Positions 16,212 through 24,691 of a stretch of 64,000 nt of DNA are shown piece after piece. The first letter of the stretch is position 1. Every line of letters starts with the position of its first letter. The DNA is from Hydrogenophaga crassostreae (GTDB taxonomy: Bacteria > Pseudomonadota > Gammaproteobacteria > Burkholderiales > Burkholderiaceae_C), in NCBI RefSeq assembly GCF_001761385.1, contig NZ_CP017476.1:4143501-4207500 (forward strand), in the 5' to 3' direction. The notes beneath the pieces are model-generated. The model made no database searches. It was not told where the DNA came from and saw only the letters and a program-made list of their open reading frames with translations. Position numbers and translations under genes: made by a program.

Positions 16212-17625
16212 GGTCGTTGGCCTCCAGCCACTGTTGTGCATCCTGCGCTGTTGCACACAGCGCCACCGCTTTGAGACCGGTTGCCGCCAGCCAGGCGGCC
16301 CATCGCTCAGGTTTGTCGTTCTGCGGGTCTCTGGACGCCACAGGCAGCAAGGCACAGCTGGCCACCTCGGCACAGACCTGCCGCAAGAAGCGCTCGGCGC
16401 CCCGATCCGGGCTGGTTGCGGCAGAGCACAGAATCAAGGCTTTGGCTGGCGGCGCGCTGGCCAAAGCGGTGAGCAACTGCAACCGTTCGGTCATGGTGCC
16501 AGTGATGGCGTGGGTTTGATCAGCAACCCCGGCCAAGGCTGTTGGCGGCCAATCCAGTTCACTGGACAGTTCGAAGCCGATCATGACGCGGGGCACGGGC
16601 TGGCCGGGTACGAGAGCGCGAAACAGGCGGCCTGGCTCTCTTGGGGCAGCGTGCTCTTCGTCCACCACCGTGGCCGGCGCCATCGCCGAAAACCGGGCGG
16701 CCAACTGACGGAAATAAGGGTCGCGCGTATCAAGGCTCAACTGCCCCGACCGGCGAAACCACACGGCGGCGCAGACCACGAGCGCCAACAGGCGCGGCAG
16801 AAACCCATACAGCAGCGTGCAGGCCAGCAACCACAGCGCGATCGGCAACGAGGGCTGCGCGCTGCCGGGCATGTCAGCGGTCCCATTCAGCGCCACACCA
16901 TCGGGCACGACAAAGCCCAGCACCTTGGGCAACCACCCCGTAACCTCCAGAAAGCGCTCAAAAAAGCCGGCGTCCAGAATGGTGGTTTCCCAGGTCAGTT
17001 GAAAGGACTGGAAAGAGAACAGCACCAGCAGCGTGAGCAACATCAGCGCAAATGCCAGCGCCCAAAGCGCGTGGCTGATGGCGCCGAAGAGCCAAAGCCC
17101 CAGACGGTTGTCGCGCAAAACGGCATGAATGCCACGCAGCAGATTCATGGAGTGCGGCCCATGCAGCCAGGGCAGCCGGGCAGCCAAACCGAGCATGAAT
17201 TGCCCGAGCGACCAAGGCCCCGATCCGTTGGATACAAGCGCCGCACCCAGTGCCCAAACCAGCCACAGCAACAGCGCCAATACCGGCACGCCCAACACCG
17301 CAACGAAAGCCAGGGCAGCATTGATGGTTTGGCCGGTTCCCAGGGCCTTGGCCAGCAAGCCTCCGGCCAGCCCATACGCCAGCAACACCGACAAACCGGC
17401 AGACAGCCACAGCGCACCGCGCAAACGGGACCAATCGGCCAGCAGCCCCAGACGCGCACCCAGCAAGCGGGCGCGCTCAAGAATGCGGTCCTGCTCGCTG
17501 TGCTGGCGTGCATGCGCCAGGGTCATTTCACCCGCGTCATCGAGCGCGCCTGCCTCTTCCAGCAACCGCACGGCATGGGCCAGCGCGATGTCGCGAAACG
17601 GGGCGGGGGAAGGGCTTTGGCTCAA
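16204..17625 (-). CDS. DUF2868 membrane protein
   Basis: 473 residues with four strong hydrophobic segments (roughly residues 65-90, 100-130, 185-215 and 265-295) and a cytosolic-looking C-terminal domain. The order and content match DUF2868 proteins. It is translationally coupled to the downstream DUF3482 GTPase (8-base overlap), which argues that both act in one membrane-associated complex. The function of the pair is unknown. An antisense frame across this gene is Gln/Arg-rich shadow. Confidence 0.85.
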   Translation of the reverse strand: MSQSPSPAPFRDIALAHAVRLLEEAGALDDAGEMTLAHARQHSEQDRILERARLLGARLGLLADWSRLRGALWLSAGLSVLLAYGLAGGLLAKALGTGQTINAALAFVAVLGVPVLALLLWLVWALGAALVSNGSGPWSLGQFMLGLAARLPWLHGPHSMNLLRGIHAVLRDNRLGLWLFGAISHALWALAFALMLLTLLVLFSFQSFQLTWETTILDAGFFERFLEVTGWLPKVLGFVVPDGVALNGTADMPGSAQPSLPIALWLLACTLLYGFLPRLLALVVCAAVWFRRSGQLSLDTRDPYFRQLAARFSAMAPATVVDEEHAAPREPGRLFRALVPGQPVPRVMIGFELSSELDWPPTALAGVADQTHAITGTMTERLQLLTALASAPPAKALILCSAATSPDRGAERFLRQVCAEVASCALLPVASRDPQNDKPERWAAWLAATGLKAVALCATAQDAQQWLEANDHG

Positions 17626-17651
17626 ACAGGGGTCTCCGGAAAGCCCTGCAG

Positions 17652-17672
17652 AGCGTCCGCAAACAGGACGCT
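17652..17672. terminator. Hairpin between the iron permease and DUF2868 genes
   Basis: AGCGTCC (17652-17658) pairs perfectly with GGACGCT (17666-17672) around a 7-base loop, in the 65-base gap after the permease gene. There is no T run on the minus strand, so termination there would be weak; it may instead be an RNA-stabilising stem. Confidence 0.45.
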
Positions 17673-17690
17673 TTCAGACGGGCAATTCGC

Positions 17691-19301
17691 CTATGCTACC
17701 CGGCGCAGCGTGCGGCTGAGCAGGATCACCGGCAGCAACCCAACCAGTACCAGCGCCAGGGCTGGCAAGGCGGCCTCCCCGAGGCGCTCGTCTCGCGCCA
17801 GCTGGTAAGTCACAACAGCCAAGGTGTCGCTGTTGAACGGGCGCAGCACCAATGTCGCTGGCAGCTCTTTCATCACATCCACAAACACCAGCAACGCGCC
17901 TGCGATCACCGAGCGTTTGAGCAAGGGCGCGTGCACCCGCCAGGCCAGGGCGAAACCGGTGGCACCCAGCATGCGCGCTGAATCATCGAGGCTGGTGGGC
18001 ACGCGGGTGTAGCCGCTTTGCACCGATTGCAGGGCCACCGCGGTGAAGCGCACCAGGTAGGCCCAGACAATACCGAGCGCCGTGCCCGTGATCCAGAATC
18101 CCGCACCGCTCCCGGGCCAGGTCGACTGCAGCCAGCCCACCGGCAGCAACAGACCCACCACGATCACCGCGCCGGGCACGGCGTAGCCCAGGCTCGTGAG
18201 CCGCACCGCGCCGCGCGAAAGCACCGAAGGCCAGGCTCGCGCGGCGAAGGCCAGGCCCAACGCCAGCGCCGTGGCCAGCAATGCCGACAGGCCCGCCAGC
18301 CAGATGCTGTTGCGCGACCACTGCACAAACGAGCCCCACGGCAGCTCACCCCAGCCAGCCACCAAGGGACGCAACATGAACAAGACTGGCAGGACAAACC
18401 CAAACAGCACCGGCAGGCCACAGACCAGCCAGGCCAGCCAGACATGGTGGCCACGCAAACGGGCGGGCTGGGCATCGTCGCTGCCACTGCGCTGACCGCG
18501 CAATGAAGCAAAGCGCAAACGGTGTTGGGCGCGGTGCTCCACCCAAAGCAGCAGGGCCACGGTGACCAGCAACACAGTGGCCAGTTGGGCGGCGGCGATG
18601 CGGTTGTCCATCACCAGCCAGGCTTTGTAGATACCGGCGGTGAAGGTCTGGATGCCAAAGTAACTTGCCACGCCAAAATCGGCCAGGGTTTCCATCAGTG
18701 CCAGCGCCACGCCCGCCGCCACCGCCGGACGCGCCAGCGGCAAAGCCACCTCGCGGATGCGACGCGACAGCGGTGCCCCCAGCAAACGCGCGGCTTCCAT
18801 CAGCTGCGAGGCGCGCTCGGTGAGCGCCGTTCGCGCCAGCAAATACACATAGGGATACAGCGAAAAGGTGAACACCCAGACCGCGCCCGCGGTGCTGCGC
18901 ACCTCGGGCAACAAACGCCCTTGCCAGCCGAAGGTCTCGCGCAGGCCCACTTGCAAGGGGCCGCTGAACTGCAGGAAGTCGGTGTAAGCGTAGGCCACCA
19001 CATAGGCAGGCATCGCCAACGGCAGCAACAAGGTCCACTCCAGCACCCGCCGTCCGGGGAAGTCGAACAGCGTGACACCGCAAGCGGTGGCCATGCCCAC
19101 CACTGCCACGCCCAGGGCCACACTCAGACACAGCCACAGCGATGTGAGCGCGTACTCAGGCAACACGGTCTGCGACATCTGCACCAGCACGTCGCGCGCG
19201 GCCGCATCGAACTGCAACCACGAGGCGCCCAGTGACACCACCGGCAGCGTCAACAACGCAGCCAGCAAGAACAAGGTGGTCAGGGCCATCCAGCGGAACA
19301 T
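17691..19301 (-). CDS. fbpB: Iron(III) ABC transporter permease, FbpB/SfuB type
   Basis: 536-residue inner-membrane permease with two homologous halves of about six membrane segments each, the double-length layout of Fe3+ permeases. Each half carries an EAA-type loop for contact with the ATPase: E-A-A-R-L-L-G-A-P in the first half and D-S-A-R-M-L-G-A-T in the second. It is transcribed divergently from the ATPase gene across a 76-base region holding a Fur-like box. No periplasmic binding-protein gene is next to it, so FbpA must be encoded elsewhere. A thiamine permease (ThiP) is a related alternative, but the Fur-like box and the ATPase favour iron. Confidence 0.85.
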   Translation of the reverse strand: MFRWMALTTLFLLAALLTLPVVSLGASWLQFDAAARDVLVQMSQTVLPEYALTSLWLCLSVALGVAVVGMATACGVTLFDFPGRRVLEWTLLLPLAMPAYVVAYAYTDFLQFSGPLQVGLRETFGWQGRLLPEVRSTAGAVWVFTFSLYPYVYLLARTALTERASQLMEAARLLGAPLSRRIREVALPLARPAVAAGVALALMETLADFGVASYFGIQTFTAGIYKAWLVMDNRIAAAQLATVLLVTVALLLWVEHRAQHRLRFASLRGQRSGSDDAQPARLRGHHVWLAWLVCGLPVLFGFVLPVLFMLRPLVAGWGELPWGSFVQWSRNSIWLAGLSALLATALALGLAFAARAWPSVLSRGAVRLTSLGYAVPGAVIVVGLLLPVGWLQSTWPGSGAGFWITGTALGIVWAYLVRFTAVALQSVQSGYTRVPTSLDDSARMLGATGFALAWRVHAPLLKRSVIAGALLVFVDVMKELPATLVLRPFNSDTLAVVTYQLARDERLGEAALPALALVLVGLLPVILLSRTLRRVA

Positions 19302-19345
19302 ATAGGGGAGGAGTCAAGACGGGCAGCGGATGCCACCACAACATA

Positions 19346-19364
19346 AATGAGAATGAATATTATC
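19346..19364. promoter_or_regulatory. Fur-box-like operator
   Basis: The 19-base stretch ending ATATTATC in the divergent fbpB/fbpC promoter region matches about 12 of 19 positions of the Fur consensus, including an intact right half ATTATC. It sits 14 bases before the ATPase start and 45 bases before the permease start, where binding would block both promoters. Confidence 0.55.
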
Positions 19365-19377
19365 TACAATTGCAAAC

Positions 19378-20451
19378 ATGTTCATGTCCACCACCCATTT
19401 GTCCGTTCGCTACCCGGGTCAGGCCCAGGCGGCGGTGGACGGTGTGTCGCTGGGGTTGCGCGCCGGTGACATCGGTGTGCTGATCGGCCCCTCGGGCTGC
19501 GGCAAAACCACGCTGCTGCGCGCCGTGGCCGGGCTGGAAAAGGCCAGCGCCGGCAGCATCGTGATGGGAGGCGAAACCGTGAGCGACGGGCACCACCACA
19601 TGCCCGCAGAGCAGCGCCGCATCGGCATGGTGTTTCAAGACTACGCGCTGTTTCCCCATTTGAACGTGGGCCGCAATGTGGCCTTTGGCATCGCGTCCTT
19701 GCCACGCGCCGAACGCGTCGCGCGGGTGATGGAGGTGTTGAGGCTTGTCGGGCTGGAAGGCATGGAACAGCGCTGGCCCCACGAACTCTCCGGCGGCCAG
19801 CAACAGCGCGTGGCCCTGGCCCGGGCCTTGGCGCCCCGCCCTCGCCTGCTGCTGCTCGATGAGCCGTTTTCGAATCTGGACGTGGATTTGCGCGAACGCC
19901 TGGCCCACGAGGTGCGCGCCATTCTCAAAGCGGCCGGCGCCACCGCCTTGTTCGTGACCCACGACCAGCTCGAAGCCTTTGCCATCGGCGACGTGATTGG
20001 CGTGATGCACGAAGGCCACCTGCACCAGTGGGACGACGCCTATGCGCTCTACCACCGCCCGACCACCCGCTTCGTGGCCGAGTTCATCGGCCACGGTGTG
20101 TTCACACAGGCGCAAATCCGCCAGCAGGGAGAGGACGTGATCGTGCGCACACCCCTGGGTGATTTGCTCGACCTCGAAGAATGCCCACTGCCCTCGGCCT
20201 ACGCTGACGGCTTGTGCGATGTCTTGCTGCGGGCCGACGACATCGTGCACGACGACGCCGCGCCGGTGAAGGCACAGATCGTGCGCAAATCGTTTCGAGG
20301 CTCGGAGTTTCTCTACACGCTGCGCCTGGCCAGCGGCGAGACGGTGATGACCCATGTGCCGTCGCACCACAACCACGCCGTGGGTGAGTGGATCGGTATC
20401 CGCGCCGAGGTTGACCATGTGGTCACCTTTGAGCGCACCACCTCAGCGTAG
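19378..20451 (+). CDS. fbpC: Iron(III) ABC transporter ATP-binding protein, FbpC type
   Basis: 357 residues. The nucleotide-binding domain (~5-235) has Walker A G-P-S-G-C-G-K-T-T-L-L, Q-loop D-Y-A-L-F-P-H, signature L-S-G-G-Q-Q-Q-R-V-A-L-A-R and Walker B L-L-L-L-D-E-P-F-S-N-L-D with an H-loop V-T-H-D-Q. A C-terminal regulatory TOBE-like domain (~240-355) follows. It powers Fe3+ import with the divergently encoded FbpB permease. An ATG two codons downstream is an equally possible start. The Fur-like box directly upstream suggests repression under iron sufficiency. Confidence 0.88.
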   Translation: MFMSTTHLSVRYPGQAQAAVDGVSLGLRAGDIGVLIGPSGCGKTTLLRAVAGLEKASAGSIVMGGETVSDGHHHMPAEQRRIGMVFQDYALFPHLNVGRNVAFGIASLPRAERVARVMEVLRLVGLEGMEQRWPHELSGGQQQRVALARALAPRPRLLLLDEPFSNLDVDLRERLAHEVRAILKAAGATALFVTHDQLEAFAIGDVIGVMHEGHLHQWDDAYALYHRPTTRFVAEFIGHGVFTQAQIRQQGEDVIVRTPLGDLLDLEECPLPSAYADGLCDVLLRADDIVHDDAAPVKAQIVRKSFRGSEFLYTLRLASGETVMTHVPSHHNHAVGEWIGIRAEVDHVVTFERTTSA

Positions 20452-20480
20452 AGCCACCCAGCCTGGGGTCAGCAGACGCG

Positions 20481-20516
20481 TGCATTTCGAATGCACCACT
20501 CACCCGTGGTGCATTC
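20481..20516. repeat. Nested inverted repeats downstream of fbpC
   Basis: GAATGCACCAC (20489-20499) and GTGGTGCATTC (20506-20516) form a perfect 11-bp stem with a 6-base loop. The left arm also overlaps a near-palindrome TGCATTTCGAATGCA at 20481-20495, so two mutually exclusive hairpins are possible. No T run follows. It could be a weak terminator for fbpC or an operator for the lipoprotein gene. Confidence 0.6.
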
Positions 20517-20604
20517 GCAGAATTCGGGGGGAACATCAAAGTAATGCAAAGGGGCTCAAATATACTGTCCGTTGCGCATCATTTCTTCTACAGAGCACCA
20601 CAGT

Positions 20605-22899
20605 ATGAAACCCATAAAACACACTGGGCGAGCCAGCCTTTTGGTCCTGTTGTTCGCACTCTCCGGCTGTGGCGGAGGCTCCGGCGACGGGTCACCAGAT
20701 CTGGCGCCCCTCAAGTCAAGCCAGGCAGAAAGCGGCGCCAGCCCCGGTGCTGCCAGCCCTGCCACCACACAAACCTTCAGCGAGTTGATGGCCAAGAGCG
20801 CTCAGATCAACGCCCAAGACCTGGCTCAGGCGCTCGAAGCCCAATCCAGCACCCCCCAGGACTCGGCCAAAGCGGGCGCCCGCACTGCACCCATATCGGC
20901 CACCCAGGTATTCCGTTTCTTCAACACGCTGACCGAGGCCCACTTTTTCACTTCGAGCGCGGCAGAACGCGATGCGGTGCTAGCCTCGGCACCCTACATG
21001 CAGTACAACGGTCCCGCGTTTTTTTCGGCCAACCAAAGTGAAACAACGCTGCAGCCCGTTTACCGTTTCTACAACACCCAGACCGGGGTGCATTTCTACA
21101 CCATCAGCGAGCAGGAAAAGGCTTACATCCAGGCCAACTTTGCCCAGTTCAAACTGGAGGGTGCGGCTTACCGCGCCAGCATCACGCCTGGCGTTGGCCT
21201 GATGCCCCTGTACCGCTTCTACTTCGCCAGCAAGGGCTTTCACTTCTACACCAACAACGAAGCCGAAGTTGCCAGCATCCGCGCCAACCTGCCGCAATAC
21301 ACCTTTGAAGGTGTGAGTTACTACGTGCCGAACCCGAACCCCTCGGCCACCGTCGTTTCGCCACAGGGTGGCGAAGTGCCATGGAACACACCAACCACTG
21401 TTGCCATAGCGTTCAGCGGCCCGTTCGGTGCGCCAATGGCCTCCCCACCCGTTTGCGCCACCAGCGATGCGAGCAAGGTCACCGTCAACGCCGACTGCTC
21501 GCAGGTCACCGTCAAACGCCTGGACGCACGCGATGTGGTCACCGTGTCCAGCGGTGGCCAGACAGCCAAACTGTCGCTCAGCTCCACGCCCCAGCGCCAC
21601 TGGAGCGGGAGCAAGGGAGCAACCGATGGCTACGGCATGGTTGTTACGGCCGACAACCGCGCGTTGATCTGGAGCGGGTCACACAGCTCATACAGCCAGG
21701 TGCTGGCCCAAGGCATGGCGCGCGGACAGCAACCCTATTTGACCCATCCCACGCCCATCAAAAACATGGCGGGCAATGGGCCGTTGACCGATGTGGTCCA
21801 GGCCAGTGGAGGCCACGGCAGCGCGCTTGCGCTGAGTCGCAATGGTTCCATCTGGATCTGGGGCAGCAACGACTCCTGTACCGCTGGTACCGGGAGGTAT
21901 TCGGGAGAGATCTTGCTCCCGGTCAATGTCAAAGACGCTCCTGGAACAGCCCCTCTGACCAACGTGGTGCAGGCAGAAACAGGCGCCGAAAACGCCGTCG
22001 CACTGCTCGATGATGGCCGCGTGATGTATTGGGGTACGCCCACATTTCCGGGCGTGCCCACCATGCGGTGCTTGCCCACGCTGGTTCCAGGCCCCAATGG
22101 CGCAGGCGTCCTCACCAACATCGCGCAGATTTCTGCAGGCGAAAGCTACTACCTGGCGTTGACCCAGGCCGGCAAGGTCTACGCCTTTGGATCGGACAAC
22201 CTCAGAGGCGTCCTGGGTTCAGGCACTTTGACAGGCTATGCAGACAAAAACTGGCCCGACACCGTCAAGAAATCAGACGGCAGCGAGCTGGACAATATCG
22301 TGCAGGTCTCTGCTGGTTACGGCAATGCCATGGCCCTGGATGCCGATGGCAAGGTCTGGATCTGGGGTGCGGGAGAAACCAACGGAATTGCCAGCTACGG
22401 CAAGAAGGAAAGAATTCCCTATGCAGCACCTATTCCCAGCCTGAGCAACATCACGATGGTTGCCGCCGGTGGGCCGCGCCATAACTACGCTTTGGACAGC
22501 CTCGGCCAAATCTGGTCATGGGCTGCCAGCGGCCAGGATGGCACCTTGGGCGACGGGGCAAACAACCCTCGGGGAATAGCGTCTTCGGCACCGCCATATG
22601 AAGACGCACGCACGCCCGGTACCGTGGTCGCCGAAAACGGCGGGGGGCCAATGACGGGTGCTTTGTCGATTGCTGCGTCATCCAGTGGTGGCAGTGCTCT
22701 GATGCCCGATGGCCGCGTGCTCAACTGGGGAACAAATACCTACGCAGCGTTGGGCCAGGGCGTTGACCGCGAAGCCAGTGGCTTGAGCTGGAGCCTGCAC
22801 TACAACTACGTCCCGGTCCCATTGCGAAACGAAACCAACACGGGAAGCATGGTGTTGAACCCCGCGAACTACCCGAACATCCGTCGACGGGCTCGATAG
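20605..22899 (+). CDS. Large lipoprotein with DUF5648-like and RCC1-like repeats
   Basis: 764 residues from the ATG at 20605; a TTG at 20572 is possible but would displace the signal. A lipoprotein signal ends L-S-G-C with Cys22, followed by a Gly/Ser linker. Residues ~105-240 hold three copies of a Tyr/Phe-Arg-Phe-(Y/F)-N ... H-F-(Y/F)-T motif typical of DUF5648, seen in secreted bacterial proteins. Residues ~335-740 carry repeated Trp-Gly and V-x-A-G-x-x-(H/Y)-x-x-A-L patterns of RCC1/alpha-tubulin-suppressor-like beta-propeller blades. It is probably anchored in the outer membrane or exposed outside; the partner is unknown. It is followed by its own terminator and stands alone between the iron and copper loci. 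Confidence 0.82.
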   Translation: MKPIKHTGRASLLVLLFALSGCGGGSGDGSPDLAPLKSSQAESGASPGAASPATTQTFSELMAKSAQINAQDLAQALEAQSSTPQDSAKAGARTAPISATQVFRFFNTLTEAHFFTSSAAERDAVLASAPYMQYNGPAFFSANQSETTLQPVYRFYNTQTGVHFYTISEQEKAYIQANFAQFKLEGAAYRASITPGVGLMPLYRFYFASKGFHFYTNNEAEVASIRANLPQYTFEGVSYYVPNPNPSATVVSPQGGEVPWNTPTTVAIAFSGPFGAPMASPPVCATSDASKVTVNADCSQVTVKRLDARDVVTVSSGGQTAKLSLSSTPQRHWSGSKGATDGYGMVVTADNRALIWSGSHSSYSQVLAQGMARGQQPYLTHPTPIKNMAGNGPLTDVVQASGGHGSALALSRNGSIWIWGSNDSCTAGTGRYSGEILLPVNVKDAPGTAPLTNVVQAETGAENAVALLDDGRVMYWGTPTFPGVPTMRCLPTLVPGPNGAGVLTNIAQISAGESYYLALTQAGKVYAFGSDNLRGVLGSGTLTGYADKNWPDTVKKSDGSELDNIVQVSAGYGNAMALDADGKVWIWGAGETNGIASYGKKERIPYAAPIPSLSNITMVAAGGPRHNYALDSLGQIWSWAASGQDGTLGDGANNPRGIASSAPPYEDARTPGTVVAENGGGPMTGALSIAASSSGGSALMPDGRVLNWGTNTYAALGQGVDREASGLSWSLHYNYVPVPLRNETNTGSMVLNPANYPNIRRRAR

Positions 22900-22920
22900 C
22901 GCGCAGCGATCTTCGGCTGT

Positions 22921-22960
22921 AAAAAGGGCCTGACTGGCGACTGCCGCGGTCAGGCTTTTT
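22921..22960 (+). terminator. Rho-independent terminator after the RCC1-like lipoprotein
   Basis: GCCTGAC (22928-22934) pairs with GTCAGGC (22949-22955), followed by TTTTT and preceded by an A run, so it may also act on minus-strand transcripts. Confidence 0.82.
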
Positions 22961-23146
22961 CACGACTCGACCTCAGCGCCACGCGAGCAAGCTGGCCCAA
23001 GGTGGGGCAGATTGACGGCTGATCCAGCCGTTTTCCACCTCCATCAAAAAGGGGGCTTGTGCTGCTGGCTCGAGGCTGGTCACGGGGCCTGATTCCCATC
23101 GTGACCGGTTGGTCAGCGTCGAAAAAATCAGATGCAAATCGTGCGA

Positions 23147-24553
23147 TCAGCTCAAAACACGGCGAATCGCCGGCACGCGCGACAGCAACAAGGCGTCCAG
23201 CAACAACAAGCCCACCAGAAACGCGCCCGCCAGTGGAAACGCCAACGCCACGCCCAGCATCACCAAGGCCCCCGTCTTCCAGCGTTTGATGTCTTGCGGC
23301 ATACCCGGAGCGACCAGGCGACCGCTGCCCGCAGGGCGGCGTTTCCACCACACCACGACACCGCTCACACACAAGAACGCAATCGCTGCGCAAAACAACA
23401 TGTTCAGCCCCGCATTCCACCAGCCCAGATCGCCCTGGTGCAGCGCGGTCCCCACCGCCATCGCCTGGGCCGCCACAGAGTAGTCCGTGAAAGCGGCCTC
23501 TGCCAGAACCTTGCCGGTGTAGCGGTCGATGTGAACGGTTCGGTCCGCGGTGGGATCGGTGGTGTCACCGCTCATGGAATCGGCCGACACCGTGAACACA
23601 CCGTCGTCGCTTCTGGGAACCTGAACGTGGAACTGCCCCTTGAACCCCAGTTGACCAGCCAGAGCGGTCACGTTCGCCAGGTCCACCGCGCTGCCGGCGG
23701 GCACACCGGGCAAGCCGGCGCTGGAGCCCGAGGCGGGCATGGCCGTTTGCTCCAGGCCCCAGGGCACTTCGTGCTGACCGGCCTGATTGAGCGAAGCATG
23801 GGTGGCGTCTGACTTGGGCACCGCGTCCCATTTGGTCGCGGGAAAAGTGCTCCAGGCTTGCACCAGTTTGCCGCCCCAGACCCCCGTCCAGGCCATGCCC
23901 GTCAACAGGAAAACCATGAGGATGCCACTGAGCCAGAACCCGATGCTGGCGTGCAAGGAGCGCCACCACGCACGGCCATGGGCCCGCAGATTGGGCACCA
24001 GCACTTCCGACCACCGTCCACCGTTGCGGGGCCAGAAAAGGTACAAGCCTGTGACCACCATCACCACAGCCAGACCCGCCGCGATCTCGATCAAGCGGTC
24101 ACCCACATCCCCCAGCAGCAAGCTGCCGTGGATGCGCTCGGCCCAGGCAAACACCGTGTTGTCTTTGTCGACCACCTTGAGCACCTCGGCGGTGTAGGGG
24201 TTGACGGCCACAGCCTCGGTTGCACCACCGTGCGAAACCAAAAACCAGCTCGCGGTATCGGCCTCTTTGGGGGCGATGTACTCCTTGAGCGTGGCCCCGG
24301 GCAAATGGACCAGCGCTGCATCGGCTTGCTGAACCACACTCGCGGATTGCGCCTGGGGTGTCACTTTCACCACAAAGCCCAGGCGTGTTTGAAATCCGGT
24401 GAAGAAAACCATCACCAGCCCGGTGATGGCCAGCATGAACAAAAACGGCACCACATACAGGCCGGCATAAAAATGCCACCGCCATGCCGTGGCGTAGAAG
24501 CGGGAAACGCCCGGGGTTGTGCGGTCGACAGAAGCCAGGGAAGAGTTGGTCAT
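23147..24553 (-). CDS. PepSY-associated transmembrane protein (PiuB-like)
   Basis: 468-residue inner-membrane protein. The first membrane segment (~27-52) carries the R-W-H-F-Y-A-G-L-Y motif of the PepSY_TM family. Further segments lie near residues 150-170, 205-225, 380-400 and at the C-terminus, and PepSY-like periplasmic domains lie between them. Members sit next to TonB-dependent metal receptors and are thought to assist reduction or handling of the imported metal. Here it is the last gene of a copper-related minus-strand cluster, 138 bases after the receptor gene. Confidence 0.85.
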   Translation of the reverse strand: MTNSSLASVDRTTPGVSRFYATAWRWHFYAGLYVVPFLFMLAITGLVMVFFTGFQTRLGFVVKVTPQAQSASVVQQADAALVHLPGATLKEYIAPKEADTASWFLVSHGGATEAVAVNPYTAEVLKVVDKDNTVFAWAERIHGSLLLGDVGDRLIEIAAGLAVVMVVTGLYLFWPRNGGRWSEVLVPNLRAHGRAWWRSLHASIGFWLSGILMVFLLTGMAWTGVWGGKLVQAWSTFPATKWDAVPKSDATHASLNQAGQHEVPWGLEQTAMPASGSSAGLPGVPAGSAVDLANVTALAGQLGFKGQFHVQVPRSDDGVFTVSADSMSGDTTDPTADRTVHIDRYTGKVLAEAAFTDYSVAAQAMAVGTALHQGDLGWWNAGLNMLFCAAIAFLCVSGVVVWWKRRPAGSGRLVAPGMPQDIKRWKTGALVMLGVALAFPLAGAFLVGLLLLDALLLSRVPAIRRVLS

Positions 24554-24691
24554 ATCGGTTCAAAAAAATGGAAACTAGAAACAGCAGTCGGTTTGTGATG
24601 GCCGAGGCCCGCGATCCCCGAGGCGGCAGGCGGCGTCTGCACCCGGACGCTCACTTCGTGATCGCCCGGGTGCTCAACGTGCGGTGACCGA

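Noticed and set aside
16036..17808. 590-residue plus-strand frame over the DUF2868 and DUF3482 genes
   Set aside because: Gln/Arg/Gly low-complexity shadow of the minus-strand membrane protein.
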